Shown: positions 25,787 through 37,192 of the stretch, piece by piece
Layout of the letters: the number at the start of each line of letters is the position of its first letter
How positions within the stretch are numbered: the first letter of the stretch is position 1
Origin: Haematobacter massiliensis
GTDB lineage: Bacteria > Pseudomonadota > Alphaproteobacteria > Rhodobacterales > Rhodobacteraceae
Assembly: GCF_000740795.1 (NCBI RefSeq)
Contig: NZ_JGYG01000006.1
Location: 188,501-252,500, forward strand
Length of the DNA: 64,000 nt
Direction of reading: 5' to 3'
Notes under the pieces: model-generated
Seen by the model: the letters and a program-made list of their open reading frames with translations, nothing else
What the model was told of the DNA's origin: nothing
Databases searched by the model: none
Translations under genes and position numbers: made by a program

Positions 25787-28081
25787 TCATGGGTGGAGCA
25801 CGATACGCGCCTCCGTCGCTGCTGCGATAGCCTGGGTGGTGTAAAGGAGCGGGTGGTAACGGCCGCCGTGCCAGTCCGCCTGCAGGTCGCCGTAGTGGGC
25901 GGTTCCCGGCACGCCGGACTGGCCGGGGGTATTCACGAAGCGGCTCTCGTCCCAGTTGCCGACGTCGATCAGCATACGGACCGAAGGGCCTGTTGTTACT
26001 TCCAGATCCCCCGCGCGATAGGCGGCGTAGTTCGGGCTGGCGCTCGACCCGCCAAGCGGCAGCGGCGCAAAGGACCAGTCCCCCGGCGCCAGCCTGTGCA
26101 GCGGATGCCGGAGCGTCAGGCGGTGGATGTCACCCCAGCGCCAGCGCGCGGGATCCTCCCCCATCAGCGCGGCACAATCGTCCCAGGCGCGCTCCAGGCT
26201 TGCCACGACGATATCCGGGAGCGGCCGTGTCTCCTCCAGCCAGCGGGCAAGGCTCGGGATGTCGTAAGGCGCGAGGAGCGGCAGCACATCCTCCGACGCG
26301 CCCTCCTCTCGCGCGATGGCGGGGCCGAGATGACGGGAGAGCCAAAGCTCCACCAGCGCGGCAGCACCGCTTCCGGCCCCCAGATCGCCATCGAAACCGT
26401 CGAGCAATGCCGTTACGCGCGGGGACAGCGCCCCTCGAGCCGTCCCCAGTGCGCGGACAGCCCTGAGTGCGGAAAGCGCCATCGTGTCGGTCTGCATCGT
26501 GGCGCAATCGTCGAGCGTCACACGCTCGTTCTCCGCCAGGGCACCGTTCAGGCGGTCATGGCGCGAACTGTCCAGCCACTCGTATCCTGGCCATACCCCT
26601 TGCCAATCCTCCGGCACGTTCATGGCATTGGCCGTCGCGATGAAGCCGCGGGAAGGGTTGACTTCGACCGGACCGTCGTCTGGCCTGACAAGGCCTCGCC
26701 ATTCGTGGCTTCCGTCGCCCGGTACGGGCAGCAACCCCTCCCACCCGTCGCGGATCGGCGCGGCGCCGGAGGGCTTCCACACGATATCGCCCTGCGTATC
26801 GGCGTAGATATGGTTCACCGAGGGGCAGCCCCAGCCCCGCAGCGCGGCCAGATAGTCCTGATGCGAACGGGCGCGCATCACCGCAAGGCTCGCCATGTAG
26901 GGGGCCGTTCCCGGCTCCGTCCAGACGGTGCGCAGCGCATAGGCCCGGGTGCCGTCGCCGTGCAGCACGGGACCGTGGCGGGTGAAGTGCAGCGTGACCT
27001 TCTGCACGCCATGGCCTCGGACGGGAATTTCTTCCTCGACGCTGCGCATCCGCTCCCACCCCTCGCCGTAGCGGTAGAGCAGCGGATCGTCGGGATGCAG
27101 GTCATGGACGCAGAGGTCTTCCTGATCGTGGCCATAGATGGTCAGACCGAAGGCCGCCGAACCGTTGTGGCCCATCGAAATGCCGGGTACCATCGCCTCC
27201 CCCGCCCCGATGGCGTCAAAGCCCGGCATGGTCAGGTGGACGATGTAGCGCACGGAGGGGAGCGTGTGCGTGCGGTGCGGGTCGAGGCAGAGGATCGGCC
27301 GCCCCGTCGCCGTCCGCGCGCCGGAGATCGCCCAGTTGTTGGAACCTTCTGCGGTAGCGATACGGTCGATCTCGCCGAGGGGGGTCGGCCGGGCCCAGAG
27401 CGGCGCCTCCGCCAGCGTCGCGGAAAGACGCTCGGGCGAGAAGCTGACCGGGCTGACTGCCAACAGGAAATCGCGGATCACGCGGGCGGAGATGAGCGAC
27501 AGATCCACCACGGGGTCCGGCACCACACGCGGCTCCAGATCCTTGCGCAGCAGGTCGAGCCGGGCGCCCTTCTCCACCCCCGCCAGCGCCATGACCCGCG
27601 CACGCAGCACCTCGGACGTGACATTGCGGGTCAGCGAGTGGCTGCGCACCCGCACGACATCCTCCGCCTGCCAGCGGGAGGGGCTATTGCCCAGCAACGC
27701 AAATTCCGGCGGCAGCGCCAGATCTCCCGCCAGCACACCATCCACGTAACTGTTGATGCCCGCCGCGAACGCCGTGCAGATCGCCTCTGCATCCGGCCCG
27801 TAGGCCGCCCATTCCGCCGCCATGTCGCCCCGGTAGAGCAACAGACGGGAGGCGCGGTCCTGTTCCAGATAGCCGGGACCGAAATCCCCCGCCAGCAGGC
27901 CGAGCCCGCGTTTGCGCGCAAGGTCGATCTGCCACAACCGGTCACGCGCAGCGTTCCAGCCCTGCGCGAAGAACAGATCGTCCTGCGTTTCGGCGCGGAT
28001 ATGGGCGATACCCCAGCGGTCGATGCGGATCTCGACCTCTCCCGTCAGGCCGGAGAGGCGGTGCATGGTGTCTTCTGGCAT
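25787..28081 (-). CDS. Penicillin acylase-family N-terminal nucleophile hydrolase
   Basis: About 764 residues. The order is alpha-chain (VEIRIDRWGIAHIRAETQDDLFFAQGWNAARDRLWQIDLARKRGLG), spacer, then the autoprocessing site in ATAEGSNNWAISG, where Ser247 would become the N-terminal catalytic nucleophile of the beta chain, and beta-chain landmarks MGHNGSAAFGLTIYGHDQEDLC and WTEPGTAPYM. It hydrolyses amide bonds of N-acyl compounds (beta-lactams, acyl-homoserine lactones or acyl-amino acids in relatives). No signal peptide is visible: the family's alpha-chain motif begins only about 15 residues from the start, so a cytoplasmic location is likely. ATG 28081 is chosen; ATG 28066 is also possible. 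Last gene of an eight-gene operon. Confidence 0.88.
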   Translation of the reverse strand: MPEDTMHRLSGLTGEVEIRIDRWGIAHIRAETQDDLFFAQGWNAARDRLWQIDLARKRGLGLLAGDFGPGYLEQDRASRLLLYRGDMAAEWAAYGPDAEAICTAFAAGINSYVDGVLAGDLALPPEFALLGNSPSRWQAEDVVRVRSHSLTRNVTSEVLRARVMALAGVEKGARLDLLRKDLEPRVVPDPVVDLSLISARVIRDFLLAVSPVSFSPERLSATLAEAPLWARPTPLGEIDRIATAEGSNNWAISGARTATGRPILCLDPHRTHTLPSVRYIVHLTMPGFDAIGAGEAMVPGISMGHNGSAAFGLTIYGHDQEDLCVHDLHPDDPLLYRYGEGWERMRSVEEEIPVRGHGVQKVTLHFTRHGPVLHGDGTRAYALRTVWTEPGTAPYMASLAVMRARSHQDYLAALRGWGCPSVNHIYADTQGDIVWKPSGAAPIRDGWEGLLPVPGDGSHEWRGLVRPDDGPVEVNPSRGFIATANAMNVPEDWQGVWPGYEWLDSSRHDRLNGALAENERVTLDDCATMQTDTMALSALRAVRALGTARGALSPRVTALLDGFDGDLGAGSGAAALVELWLSRHLGPAIAREEGASEDVLPLLAPYDIPSLARWLEETRPLPDIVVASLERAWDDCAALMGEDPARWRWGDIHRLTLRHPLHRLAPGDWSFAPLPLGGSSASPNYAAYRAGDLEVTTGPSVRMLIDVGNWDESRFVNTPGQSGVPGTAHYGDLQADWHGGRYHPLLYTTQAIAAATEARIVLHP

Positions 28082-28150
28082 TGGGTCACACGGCGAATGG
28101 AGAAAGGGAGGCGCCCTCCTGAGGGCGCCTTCAGGGGGCACTGCCCTGGA

Positions 28151-29307
28151 TCAGGTAAGTTCCAAGAACAGACCGGCGTGGAACTTCGCACGCTCCACGA
28201 GGCTGTCCTCAAGGATATGCTCATTCAGCGTATGAAGCCCCGCCCCCCGTACGCCGGTGGAATCGATCGTCGGGATCCCCAGCGCACCCGTGAAGTTGCC
28301 ATCCGACCCGCCGCCGGAGGGTTCATGCGTCAGTTCGAATCCGATGCGCCCGGCAATGCCTTTCGCCACGTCGAACAGCGCCATGTCCTGTGGCTGACCG
28401 GGTTTCCAGACAGGCCGCGTCACGCCACGGGTGACGATGAACTCCACATCGTTGACGCTGGTGGAAAGCCCCAGCATCTTCGCCACGCCCGCCTCCAGAT
28501 CCGCATCCGTCTTGGCCATGGAGAGCGCCTCGGCGAAGCAGGTGGAGGAAACGCAGTTCACCCATTGGCCCGCGTGGATCACGCCGACGGAGAAGGTGCA
28601 ATCCTCCGTCGTCATCGCCTCCACCTCCAGCAGCTTCCGCGCCATCAGAGCGATGGCCGACCGGCCGTCCTTCAGCGCCCAACCCGCGTGAGAGGGCACG
28701 CCCCGCGTCTCCAGATTGAACCGTGCGATGGCATAGCGCCCGATGACGCAGCCGTTATCCTTGTGGGCGGGTTCCGGCACGATGACGTATTTGTTCATCA
28801 GCGCTTCCTGCTCGATCAGGTCGCGCGTGGCCGGAGTGCCGATTTCCTCATCCGGGGTCAGCAGGAAGGTGACCGGCAGCGGCGTGTGCAGGCCGGCGCG
28901 CATGATCTGCCGCATGGCCTCCAACGCCACGAAATTGCCGCCCTTCATGTCCTGGATGCCGGGGCCGTAGATGCGCCCCTCCTCCCGCCGCCAGGGGTTC
29001 TGCGCGAGCGTTCCGACCGGGTGGACCGTGTCCAGATGGCCGGAGACGAGGATGCCGGGCTTGCCCTGATCCGCATGGGGGAACTTCGCGCGGAGCGAAG
29101 GGCCGCAGCCCATCCGCCCCGGGATCACCTCAAGGCTCGCCCCGGCAGCGGCGGCGTCATAGGCCACGACATCGACCATGCGCGCCACCGCCTCCGCGTC
29201 GAAGGTCGGGCTTTCGGTCTCGATCCACGGGCGCAGTCGGCGGATCATGTCCTCGCTGTCGAAGGCGAGGTCGAGGAAGGAGGCCGGTTTCGCGCGGTCC
29301 AGAGCCA

Positions 29308-29308
<1 letters not shown>
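28151..29308 (-). CDS. M20 family metallopeptidase (carboxypeptidase G2 / ArgE-DapE type)
   Basis: A 385-residue zinc hydrolase. Metal-site motifs in order: VSGHLDTVHPVG (His, Asp), GPGIQDMKGGN (bridging Asp), TPDEEIGT (catalytic Glu-Glu), VPEP and the C-terminal LHTLNEHI histidine. A lid/dimerisation domain starts at YAIARFNLETRGVPSHAG. CPG2-like enzymes cleave a C-terminal amino acid, often Glu, or an N-acyl group. ATG 29308 overlaps the upstream hydrolase stop as ATGA. It is expected to act in the cytoplasm on imported peptides. Confidence 0.88.
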
Positions 29309-30486
<1,178 letters not shown>

Positions 30487-30499
30487 GTCTCTCTCCCGA

Positions 30500-32155
30500 T
30501 CAGGCGACGAGCGGCCGTCCGGCCGCGAAATCCCAGAAGCGCCCCGGCGCCGCGTCGATCAGCGACCGGGTGTAGTCGTTCTTGGGTGCATGGAGCACCT
30601 CGGCGGCAGGCCCCTGCTCCACCACCCTGCCACGCTGCATCACCAGCACGTCGTCACAGATCTGGGCGGCGACGCGCAGGTCGTGGGTGATGAAGATGAT
30701 GGCGATGCCCGTCTGTCGTTGCAGTTCGGCCAGCAGGTCGAGCACCTGTGCCTGCACGCTGACATCAAGGGCCGAGACCGCCTCATCCGCCACCAGAACG
30801 TCCGGCTTCAGCATCACCGCGCGCGCGATGGCGAGACGCTGGCGCTGACCGCCCGAAAACTGGTGCGGGTAGCGGCGGAGCGCGTCTTCCGGCAGCGACA
30901 CGATCTTGAGCAGCCGCTTCGCCTCGGCGATCGCCTCCTGATAGGGAGTGCCGTAGTTCAGCGGCCCCTCGGTCAGCGATCGCGCAATGGTCCAGCGCGG
31001 ATTGAGAGAGCGGAAGGGATCCTGAAACACCACCTGAAGCTTGCGCCGCTGCGGTTTCATCCGGGCGGGCGTCAGATGCGCGATATCCGTCCCGTCGAGC
31101 AGGATTTCCCCCTCCGTCGGTTCGATAAGCCGCATGATGGAGCGGGCGACCGTCGTCTTGCCCGACCCCGACTCCCCCACGATCCCCAGCGTCCGCCCCC
31201 GCGGGAGCGAGAAGGTCACGCCATGAGAGGCATGGACCTCAGTCTTGCGGGTGAGGAACCCGCCGGAGCGATAGGTCATGCCAAGCGCCTTGGTCTGGAT
31301 CACCGGAGCTGTCGCGGCCTCCGCCCGCTGCTCCCGCGGGACGAGGCTCGGCACCGCGGCGAGCAGGCTTTTCGTATAGGGATGGCGCGGGGCCTCCAGC
31401 ACCTGCCGGATGCGCCCCTGCTCCAGTATCTCGCCATGGCGCATGACGCAGACCCGGTCCGCGATTTCCGCAACCACGCCCATGTCATGCGTGATGAACA
31501 GAACCGCCGTCCCGTGCTTCTCCTGCAACTCGGCGATGAGCGAAAGGATCTGCTTCTGCGTCGTCACGTCGAGTGCGGTGGTCGGCTCGTCCGCGATCAG
31601 CAGCGCGGGCTCCAGGATCAGCGCCATGGCGATCATGATCCGCTGCCTTTGGCCGCCGGAAAGCTGGTGCGGATAGCTCTCGAAGATGCGCGGCACGTCG
31701 GGCAGGTGCACCTGCTCCATGATGTCGATGACGCGCGCCTTCTTCTCCGCCGCAGACAGGCGGGTGTGGAGGTCCAGCACCTCCATGATCTGCGCCCCGA
31801 CCTTCATCACCGGGTTCAGCGCCGTCATCGGCTCCTGAAAGATCATGGCGAGGCTCGCCGCCCGCATCCGCTTCATCTCCGCCGGAGACAGCGCGAGGAG
31901 ATCCGTCCCGTTCAGCCGGATAGAGCCGCCCGCCACGTTCAGCGCGTCCTTCGGTAGCAGCCCCATGGTGGTGAGGGAGGTCACGGACTTGCCCGAGCCG
32001 GACTCCCCCACGAGGCAGACCGTCTCCCCCCGGCGGATGTCGAAGCTCACACCCTTCAGCACCGGGATGGGCTGGCCGCCCGACACTTCCACAACCAGCC
32101 CCTCGATATCGAGAACCACAGGTTCGGCGGAGAAATCCCTGTCGCGAAGCTGCAT
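30500..32155 (-). CDS. Dipeptide/oligopeptide ABC transporter, fused double ATP-binding protein (DppDF type)
   Basis: A 551-residue fusion of two ABC ATPases. The first has Walker A GESGSGKS, signature [15 protein letters not shown] and [12 protein letters not shown] (residues 1-260); the second has GESGSGKTT, signature [15 protein letters not shown] and [12 protein letters not shown] (residues 285-545). Both halves carry the DppD/DppF C-terminal region [14 protein letters not shown] that follows the core. It drives the two adjacent permeases. The second Walker B ends in DEAVSALD instead of DEPTSALD, common in this class. Confidence 0.93.
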   Translation of the reverse strand: MQLRDRDFSAEPVVLDIEGLVVEVSGGQPIPVLKGVSFDIRRGETVCLVGESGSGKSVTSLTTMGLLPKDALNVAGGSIRLNGTDLLALSPAEMKRMRAASLAMIFQEPMTALNPVMKVGAQIMEVLDLHTRLSAAEKKARVIDIMEQVHLPDVPRIFESYPHQLSGGQRQRIMIAMALILEPALLIADEPTTALDVTTQKQILSLIAELQEKHGTAVLFITHDMGVVAEIADRVCVMRHGEILEQGRIRQVLEAPRHPYTKSLLAAVPSLVPREQRAEAATAPVIQTKALGMTYRSGGFLTRKTEVHASHGVTFSLPRGRTLGIVGESGSGKTTVARSIMRLIEPTEGEILLDGTDIAHLTPARMKPQRRKLQVVFQDPFRSLNPRWTIARSLTEGPLNYGTPYQEAIAEAKRLLKIVSLPEDALRRYPHQFSGGQRQRLAIARAVMLKPDVLVADEAVSALDVSVQAQVLDLLAELQRQTGIAIIFITHDLRVAAQICDDVLVMQRGRVVEQGPAAEVLHAPKNDYTRSLIDAAPGRFWDFAAGRPLVA

Positions 32156-32156
32156 C

Positions 32157-33038
32157 TCAGGCCTCCCGTTTCTTCATGCGAGGGTCGAGCGCGTCGCGCG
32201 CGGCATCCCCGATCAGGTTGATGGACAGCACGCAGATCGTCAGCAGCAGCCCGGGCCAGAGCACGATGGCGGGACTGATGCGGAAATACTGCCGCCCCTC
32301 CGCCATGATGTTGCCCCAGGTTGGTATCTCCGTGCTGATCCCCGCGCCAAGGAAGGAGAGCAGTGCCTCCGTCAGAATGGCGGAGGCCACGATATAGGTG
32401 CCCTGCACGATCATCGGCGCCATCGTGTTCGGCAGCAGATGGTGGAACAGGATCTTGCCGGTGGAGGAGCCAAGCGCGGTCGCGGCCTCCACATAAGGCT
32501 CTTCCCGCGCGGACAGGATGACGGAGCGGACGAGGCGGACGACGCGCGGCACCTCCGGTATGGTGATCGCTGCGATGACAGAGCCGATGGACGGCCCGTT
32601 CAGCGCCACCAGGGCGATGGCGATCAGGATCGACGGCATGGCCATCAACGCATCCATCGCCCGCATGATGATCGAATCCGCCAGCCGGAAGAACCCCGCG
32701 ACCAACCCGATCAGCACACCGATCGTGAGGGCGACCACCGCCGTGCAGATCCCGATGAGCAGAGAAATCCGCCCGCCGAGGATCATGCGCGAGAACAGGT
32801 CCCGCCCGAAGTTGTCGGTGCCAAGCAGATGCGCCTCGGACGGAGGTTTCAGCCGGTTCAGCGGATCCATCGCCAGTGGATCATGCGTGGCGATCCAGGG
32901 CGAGAAGATCGTCAGCAGCAGCACGGCTGCCAGCAGGATCAGCGCGATGAACGGCCCCCAGCCGCTTTTCGCGGGGGAGGAGAAGGACAGAAGCCGGAGC
33001 GCGAGCGACTTCTCCACGAGGGAACGGTTGGCTTCCAT
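32157..33038 (-). CDS. Peptide ABC transporter permease (DppC type)
   Basis: A 293-residue permease with an N-terminal helix (GPFIALILLAAVLLLTIFSPWIA), the DppC motif HLLGTDNFGRDLFSRMILGGRISLLIG, the EAA loop EAATALGSSTGKILFHHLLPNTMAP and the C-terminal LSFLGAGISTEIPTWGNIMAEG. Its start overlaps the DppB-type permease stop and the ATPase gene begins 1 bp after it, so the three genes are translationally coupled. Confidence 0.92.
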   Translation of the reverse strand: MEANRSLVEKSLALRLLSFSSPAKSGWGPFIALILLAAVLLLTIFSPWIATHDPLAMDPLNRLKPPSEAHLLGTDNFGRDLFSRMILGGRISLLIGICTAVVALTIGVLIGLVAGFFRLADSIIMRAMDALMAMPSILIAIALVALNGPSIGSVIAAITIPEVPRVVRLVRSVILSAREEPYVEAATALGSSTGKILFHHLLPNTMAPMIVQGTYIVASAILTEALLSFLGAGISTEIPTWGNIMAEGRQYFRISPAIVLWPGLLLTICVLSINLIGDAARDALDPRMKKREA

Positions 33039-33982
33039 CAGTAGCGGATCCTCGGGTCGAACAGCGAATATGACAGGTCGATCAGCAGGTTGACGAAGAC
33101 ATACAACGTCGCCGTCAGCAGGATCATCGCCTGGATCACCGGGTAGTCGCGGGCAAGCACCGCATCCACGGTAAGCCGCCCGATGCCGGGGATGTTGAAG
33201 ATCGTCTCCGTCACCACGACGCCGGAGATCAGCAGCGCGAAGCCTGTCCCGACGATGGTGGCGATCGGCACGGCGGCGTTCTTCAGCGCGTGGACGAAGA
33301 GAAGCCGCCTGTCCCCCACCCCCTTGGCGCGGGCGGTACGGATGTAATCCTCGTTCAGCACATCGAGCATGGCGGCCCGCGTCATCCTGGCGATGAGCGC
33401 GATGTAGATGGAGGCGAGCGTCAGGGCAGGCAGGATCGCGCGTTCAAGGAATGGCCAGATCCCCGCGGAGAGCGGCCTGTAACCCTGCGGCGGCAGCCAT
33501 CCGAGCCAGACCGAAAAGATGAGCAGAAGCACATATCCCACAAGGAATACCGGCACGGAGAAGCCCAGCACCGAGAAGGACATCACCAGATAGTCGACCC
33601 AGCTCTTGTGCTTCCAAGCGGCAAGCACGCCCATCGGGATCGCAGCGCAGATCGCGATGAAGATGGTCAGCAACGCGAGCGCTATGGAAGGCCAGACCCG
33701 CTGGGCGACCAGTTCCAGCACCGGGACGTTGGAGATCAGCGAGGTGCCGAAATCCCCGCGCAGCAGGTTGCCGATCCAGCGGAAATATTGGGTCACAACG
33801 GGTTCGTTCAGGCCCATCGCCTCCCGGATCCGTTCGAGCTGCTCGGGCGTCGCCGCGTCGCCCGCAATGATCGCCGCCGGGTCACCCGGGGTCAGACGCA
33901 GGAGAAAGAAGACGAACAGGGAGACGAGAACGAGGACCGGGATGACCGACAGGATGCGTTTCAACGTGTAGGCGAGCATCAC
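33038..33982 (-). CDS. Peptide ABC transporter permease (DppB type)
   Basis: A 314-residue permease: helix 1 LSVIPVLVLVSLFVFFLLRLTPGDPAAIIAGDAA, the loop MGLNEPVVTQYFRWIGNLLRGDFGTSL, then five helices, EAA loop region YIRTARAKGVGDRRLLFVHALKNAAVPI and C-terminal FNIPGIGRLTVDAVLARDYPVIQ. These are all DppB/GsiC-class landmarks. It follows the binding-protein gene after a 61-bp spacer that contains a very stable hairpin. Confidence 0.93.
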   Translation of the reverse strand: MMLAYTLKRILSVIPVLVLVSLFVFFLLRLTPGDPAAIIAGDAATPEQLERIREAMGLNEPVVTQYFRWIGNLLRGDFGTSLISNVPVLELVAQRVWPSIALALLTIFIAICAAIPMGVLAAWKHKSWVDYLVMSFSVLGFSVPVFLVGYVLLLIFSVWLGWLPPQGYRPLSAGIWPFLERAILPALTLASIYIALIARMTRAAMLDVLNEDYIRTARAKGVGDRRLLFVHALKNAAVPIATIVGTGFALLISGVVVTETIFNIPGIGRLTVDAVLARDYPVIQAMILLTATLYVFVNLLIDLSYSLFDPRIRY

Positions 33983-34008
33983 ATCTCTCCGGGGGTATGG
34001 AAGGATTG

Positions 34009-34035
34009 CGCCCGCCGGGAGGGGGCGGGCGCACT
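34009..34035 (-). promoter_or_regulatory. Intercistronic 10-bp hairpin between binding protein and permease genes
   Basis: TGCGCCCGCC (34009-34018) and GGCGGGCGCA (34026-34035) form a perfect 10-bp, almost pure G-C stem with a 7-nt loop, 8 bp beyond the binding-protein stop and 26 bp before the permease start. No T-run follows. Such elements protect the upstream cistron and lower downstream expression. Confidence 0.6.
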
Positions 34036-34043
34036 GGCAGGTG

Positions 34044-35630
34044 TCAGTCTTCGGCTTTGGTGATGCTCCAGAACACCGGCACCTGGTTGGGCAGCATGTT
34101 CTCCACCACCGCGCGGCGGGCCTGCGGGAAGTTGTACTCGCCGAGCGGGATGTAGATCACCTGATCGAGCGTATGGACCTGCATCTTGTGGGCCGCTTCC
34201 TTCTGGGCCTCGGGCGTGGTGGCGGCGATGAAGCCCTTCTTCAGAGCTTCCAGTTCCGCATCCTCGGGCCAGCCGAACCAGCCCGCATCACCACGACCGT
34301 TCAGCATGGGCGAGATCGTCGGAGAGGCGATTTCCGCAAGCATCCAGTTGGTGAAGAAGATGTTCCAGCCGCCGTTCGCGGGCGGCTCCATGGAGGCGCG
34401 GCGCGTGACGAGCGTCTGCCAGTCCATCGGCTGCATGTCGACGTTGAAACCGGCGGCGCGAAGCTGCTGGGCCGCAACGACGGGCTGCGCGCGGAGCGTC
34501 GGGCTGTCGGTCGGCTGCATCAGCACGATGGGCGTGCCGTCATAACCCGCCTTCTCCAGCAGCGCCTTTGCCGCCGCCGGATCTCCCGCGCCGGTCAGCG
34601 TGGCGGATCCCGTGTCGTCGGCCAGCGGCGTATCGCAACCGAAGATCGCCCCGCAGACCTTGTAGTAGTCCGGGGAGCCTGTCAGCGCGGCAAGCACCGG
34701 CTCCTGCGACAGCGCCATCAACGCCGCCCGGCGGATATCGGGGTTGTCGAAAGGCGGATGCTTGAAGTTCACCCGTCCCATGGTCTGCATCCCATAGGCC
34801 GAACGCTTCTCCACCACCACGGTATCATCGCCGTCCAGCAGCGGGATCAGGTCGGCGGGCATGGACTCGATATAGTCGATGTCGCCCGATTGCAGCGCGT
34901 TCACCGCCGTCTGGCTGTCGGACATGGTGAGCCAGCGGACCTTGTCCACATTGACGACCTTGCCTCCTGCATAGCCGGAAGCGGGCTCGTCGCGCGGGAT
35001 GTAGTCCTCGTTCTTGACGTAGCTCACACCCACGCCCGGCTGGAATTCCCCGGGTACGAACTTGAACGGGCCCGAGCCGATATGCTCCTTGATCGCCTCG
35101 TTCGCCGGTGTCTCTGCGATGCGCTTTGGCATGATGAAGGGCGGCAGGGCCGATTGCTTGCCGATGGTGGCGAGGAACGGGCCGAAGGGCTCCTTGAGCG
35201 TCCAGACGACCGTCTTTTCGTCCTGCGCCGTCAGCGAGTCCGTCACATCCATGATGAGCTGGCCGCCCGCGTCCCGCTTGGACCAGCGGGTGAGCGAGGC
35301 GACGACATCCTCCGCCGTCACCGGCGCGCCGTCGTGGAATTTCAGCCCGTCCCGCAGCGTGAAGGTATAGGTCAGCCCGTCGTCGGAGGCCACGACATCC
35401 GCCATCTGCGGCTTGATCTGGAAGTTCTCGTCCTCCGCGACCAGCACATCGTAGATCATGTAGGCATGATCGCGGGTGATATGTGCCGTTGTGATGACCG
35501 GGTCCAGCACGCGCAGGTCGGAGTGCATGACCGCGGTCAGCGTGGTTTCCGCCAGCGCACCGCCCGCAGCCAGCGCGAGGAAGGAGGCGGCAAGACCGGC
35601 CTTGGCCATGTATCGCGGAAGATAGCTCAT
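34044..35630 (-). CDS. Peptide ABC transporter periplasmic binding protein (SBP family 5)
   Basis: A 528-residue family 5 binding protein with signal peptide MSYLPRYMAKAGLAASFLALAAGGALA. Landmarks are SDLRVLDPVITTAHITRDHAYMIYDVLVAEDENFQIKP, LRDGLKFHDGAPVTAEDVVASLTRW, GSGPFKFVPGEFQPGVGVSYVKNEDYIP and NFKHPPFDNPDIRRAALMAL. It captures peptides or acylated peptides in the periplasm. The M81 peptidase gene ends 26 bp upstream. Confidence 0.92.
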   Translation of the reverse strand: MSYLPRYMAKAGLAASFLALAAGGALAETTLTAVMHSDLRVLDPVITTAHITRDHAYMIYDVLVAEDENFQIKPQMADVVASDDGLTYTFTLRDGLKFHDGAPVTAEDVVASLTRWSKRDAGGQLIMDVTDSLTAQDEKTVVWTLKEPFGPFLATIGKQSALPPFIMPKRIAETPANEAIKEHIGSGPFKFVPGEFQPGVGVSYVKNEDYIPRDEPASGYAGGKVVNVDKVRWLTMSDSQTAVNALQSGDIDYIESMPADLIPLLDGDDTVVVEKRSAYGMQTMGRVNFKHPPFDNPDIRRAALMALSQEPVLAALTGSPDYYKVCGAIFGCDTPLADDTGSATLTGAGDPAAAKALLEKAGYDGTPIVLMQPTDSPTLRAQPVVAAQQLRAAGFNVDMQPMDWQTLVTRRASMEPPANGGWNIFFTNWMLAEIASPTISPMLNGRGDAGWFGWPEDAELEALKKGFIAATTPEAQKEAAHKMQVHTLDQVIYIPLGEYNFPQARRAVVENMLPNQVPVFWSITKAED

Positions 35631-35655
35631 GTCGTTCCTCTCTGTCGGTTCGTTT

Positions 35656-37167
35656 TTATGATGGGATCAGCTCCGCCCCGAAGGCAGGACCGTTCGGGCG
35701 GAGCCGGATGCCGGGGCGCAGGCGCGTCCAGGGCAGGGCGGAAGGGCAGAGCGGCATCGCGCCGGGCGCTGTCGCGACAAGGATCGTCTGCGCGATCGGC
35801 TCGAAATCCGCCCTGAAGTGCACGGAACTCTTGTTGACCAGAATGCGCTGCGCCTCGGGCTCCACGCCCACCATGCGGTAGAAGTTGCGGTCGGCCATCT
35901 GCGCGATATGGCTGGTGACGACCACCGTAACGCCGCCGATCTGCAGCGCCGCGGAAGGGCCCATGTCGATCATCGTGCCGCCGTAATAGGGGCCGGTCGC
36001 ATGGACGCTGCCGGCTGACAGGGCCGCCACACGGAACCGCGCGTGAAAGGGCGCATCGCCCTTCAACCCGGACCGGCCGCCGAGGGGGATCTCGATCTCC
36101 GCACCCACCCCTGCCGCATGGGCGGCCCGCGCCGCCTCCGGGTCGTGCAGGTTACCGAGCGCCGCACCTTCTGCCCCGCAGGCGACAAGCGCGCGGAGCA
36201 TCCCCGTGGTGTCGGAAGAACCGCCCGCGCCGGGATTGTCCTGCGTATCCGCGATGACCACGGGCCGCGTCGCATCCACCGAAAGGCGCATCGCTTCCCG
36301 TACGGCATCCTCGGGGGAGAAAGCCTCCCCTGCAAAGGCCCCTTCCCGCTCCCCCAGCGCAGCGGCGAGACGGTCGGCATGGGCAGCGACCGCCGCTGCA
36401 TCCGGCCCATAGGCAAAGACCGCCGGACCGCAGTCGGGAAAATCCGCCGCCGGGAAGCCAAGGAAAACCGATGCGCTTGCCACGCCCTCCGGCAAGTCAT
36501 GGGTCAGGGCATAGAGGCTCCGCGCCGGCTCCATGTCGGTGCATTGCCAGCTTATCGGGATCAGATAATCTCCGCGCCGCATCGCCCGAGACCAGCCCCT
36601 GCCCGCGTCCATCAGACCGTCCAGCGCGGCCGCCGCGCGCTGCCCGGTTTCGGCCATGTCGACATGCGGATAGGTGCGGAACCCGACCAGAACATCCGCC
36701 AGCTCGAACATGCGCGGCGTGATGTTGCCATGCAGGTCAAGCGCACAGGCGATGGGGTGATCGGGGAATTCGGACCGGATGCGCGCCAGAAGCTCCCCCT
36801 CGCCGTCGTCCACGTGATCGGCCACCATCGCGCCATGCAGGTCAAGGAAGATGGCGTCGAACGGTGCGGCAGCCCGAAGCCCGTCAAGTATCTCGGCCAC
36901 GATCGCCTCATAGGCGTCCCGGGTCACCGGTGCGGAAGGAATGGCTCCGGCCCAGAGGATGGGAGCCACATCCCAGCCGGCCGCATCCGCATGGTCAAAG
37001 GCCCCTGCCATGCCGAGGTTCACGCCTCGGATCGTCTCCCGCAGCGGCGCGCCGCGGGTGTAGGGGATATACCCGCCCCCCTGTTGGAAGGCAGCCATAT
37101 CCGCCGGAGCGGAGGCAAACGTATTCGTCTCGTGCAGAAAGCCCGCAAAGGCCACACGTCGTTGCAA
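35656..37167 (-). CDS. M81 family metallopeptidase (MlrC-like)
   Basis: About 503 residues. The family signature FAGFLHETNTFA is at the N-terminus, then FDAIFLDLHGAMVADHVDDGEGELL, CALDLHGNITPRMFELADVLVGFRTYPHVDMAETG, VIADTQDNPGAGGSSDTTGMLRAL and a C-terminal DUF1485-type half. MlrC hydrolyses linearised microcystin tetrapeptide; most homologues have unknown peptide substrates. A frame from ATG 37272 would run through the promoter region, so TTG 37167, with AGGGA 9 nt upstream and only four residues before the motif, is preferred. It is the first gene of the leftward operon, divergent from iclR. Confidence 0.85.
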   Translation of the reverse strand: MQRRVAFAGFLHETNTFASAPADMAAFQQGGGYIPYTRGAPLRETIRGVNLGMAGAFDHADAAGWDVAPILWAGAIPSAPVTRDAYEAIVAEILDGLRAAAPFDAIFLDLHGAMVADHVDDGEGELLARIRSEFPDHPIACALDLHGNITPRMFELADVLVGFRTYPHVDMAETGQRAAAALDGLMDAGRGWSRAMRRGDYLIPISWQCTDMEPARSLYALTHDLPEGVASASVFLGFPAADFPDCGPAVFAYGPDAAAVAAHADRLAAALGEREGAFAGEAFSPEDAVREAMRLSVDATRPVVIADTQDNPGAGGSSDTTGMLRALVACGAEGAALGNLHDPEAARAAHAAGVGAEIEIPLGGRSGLKGDAPFHARFRVAALSAGSVHATGPYYGGTMIDMGPSAALQIGGVTVVVTSHIAQMADRNFYRMVGVEPEAQRILVNKSSVHFRADFEPIAQTILVATAPGAMPLCPSALPWTRLRPGIRLRPNGPAFGAELIPS

Positions 37168-37192
37168 CGGAGATATTCCCTGGTGGTGTTCA

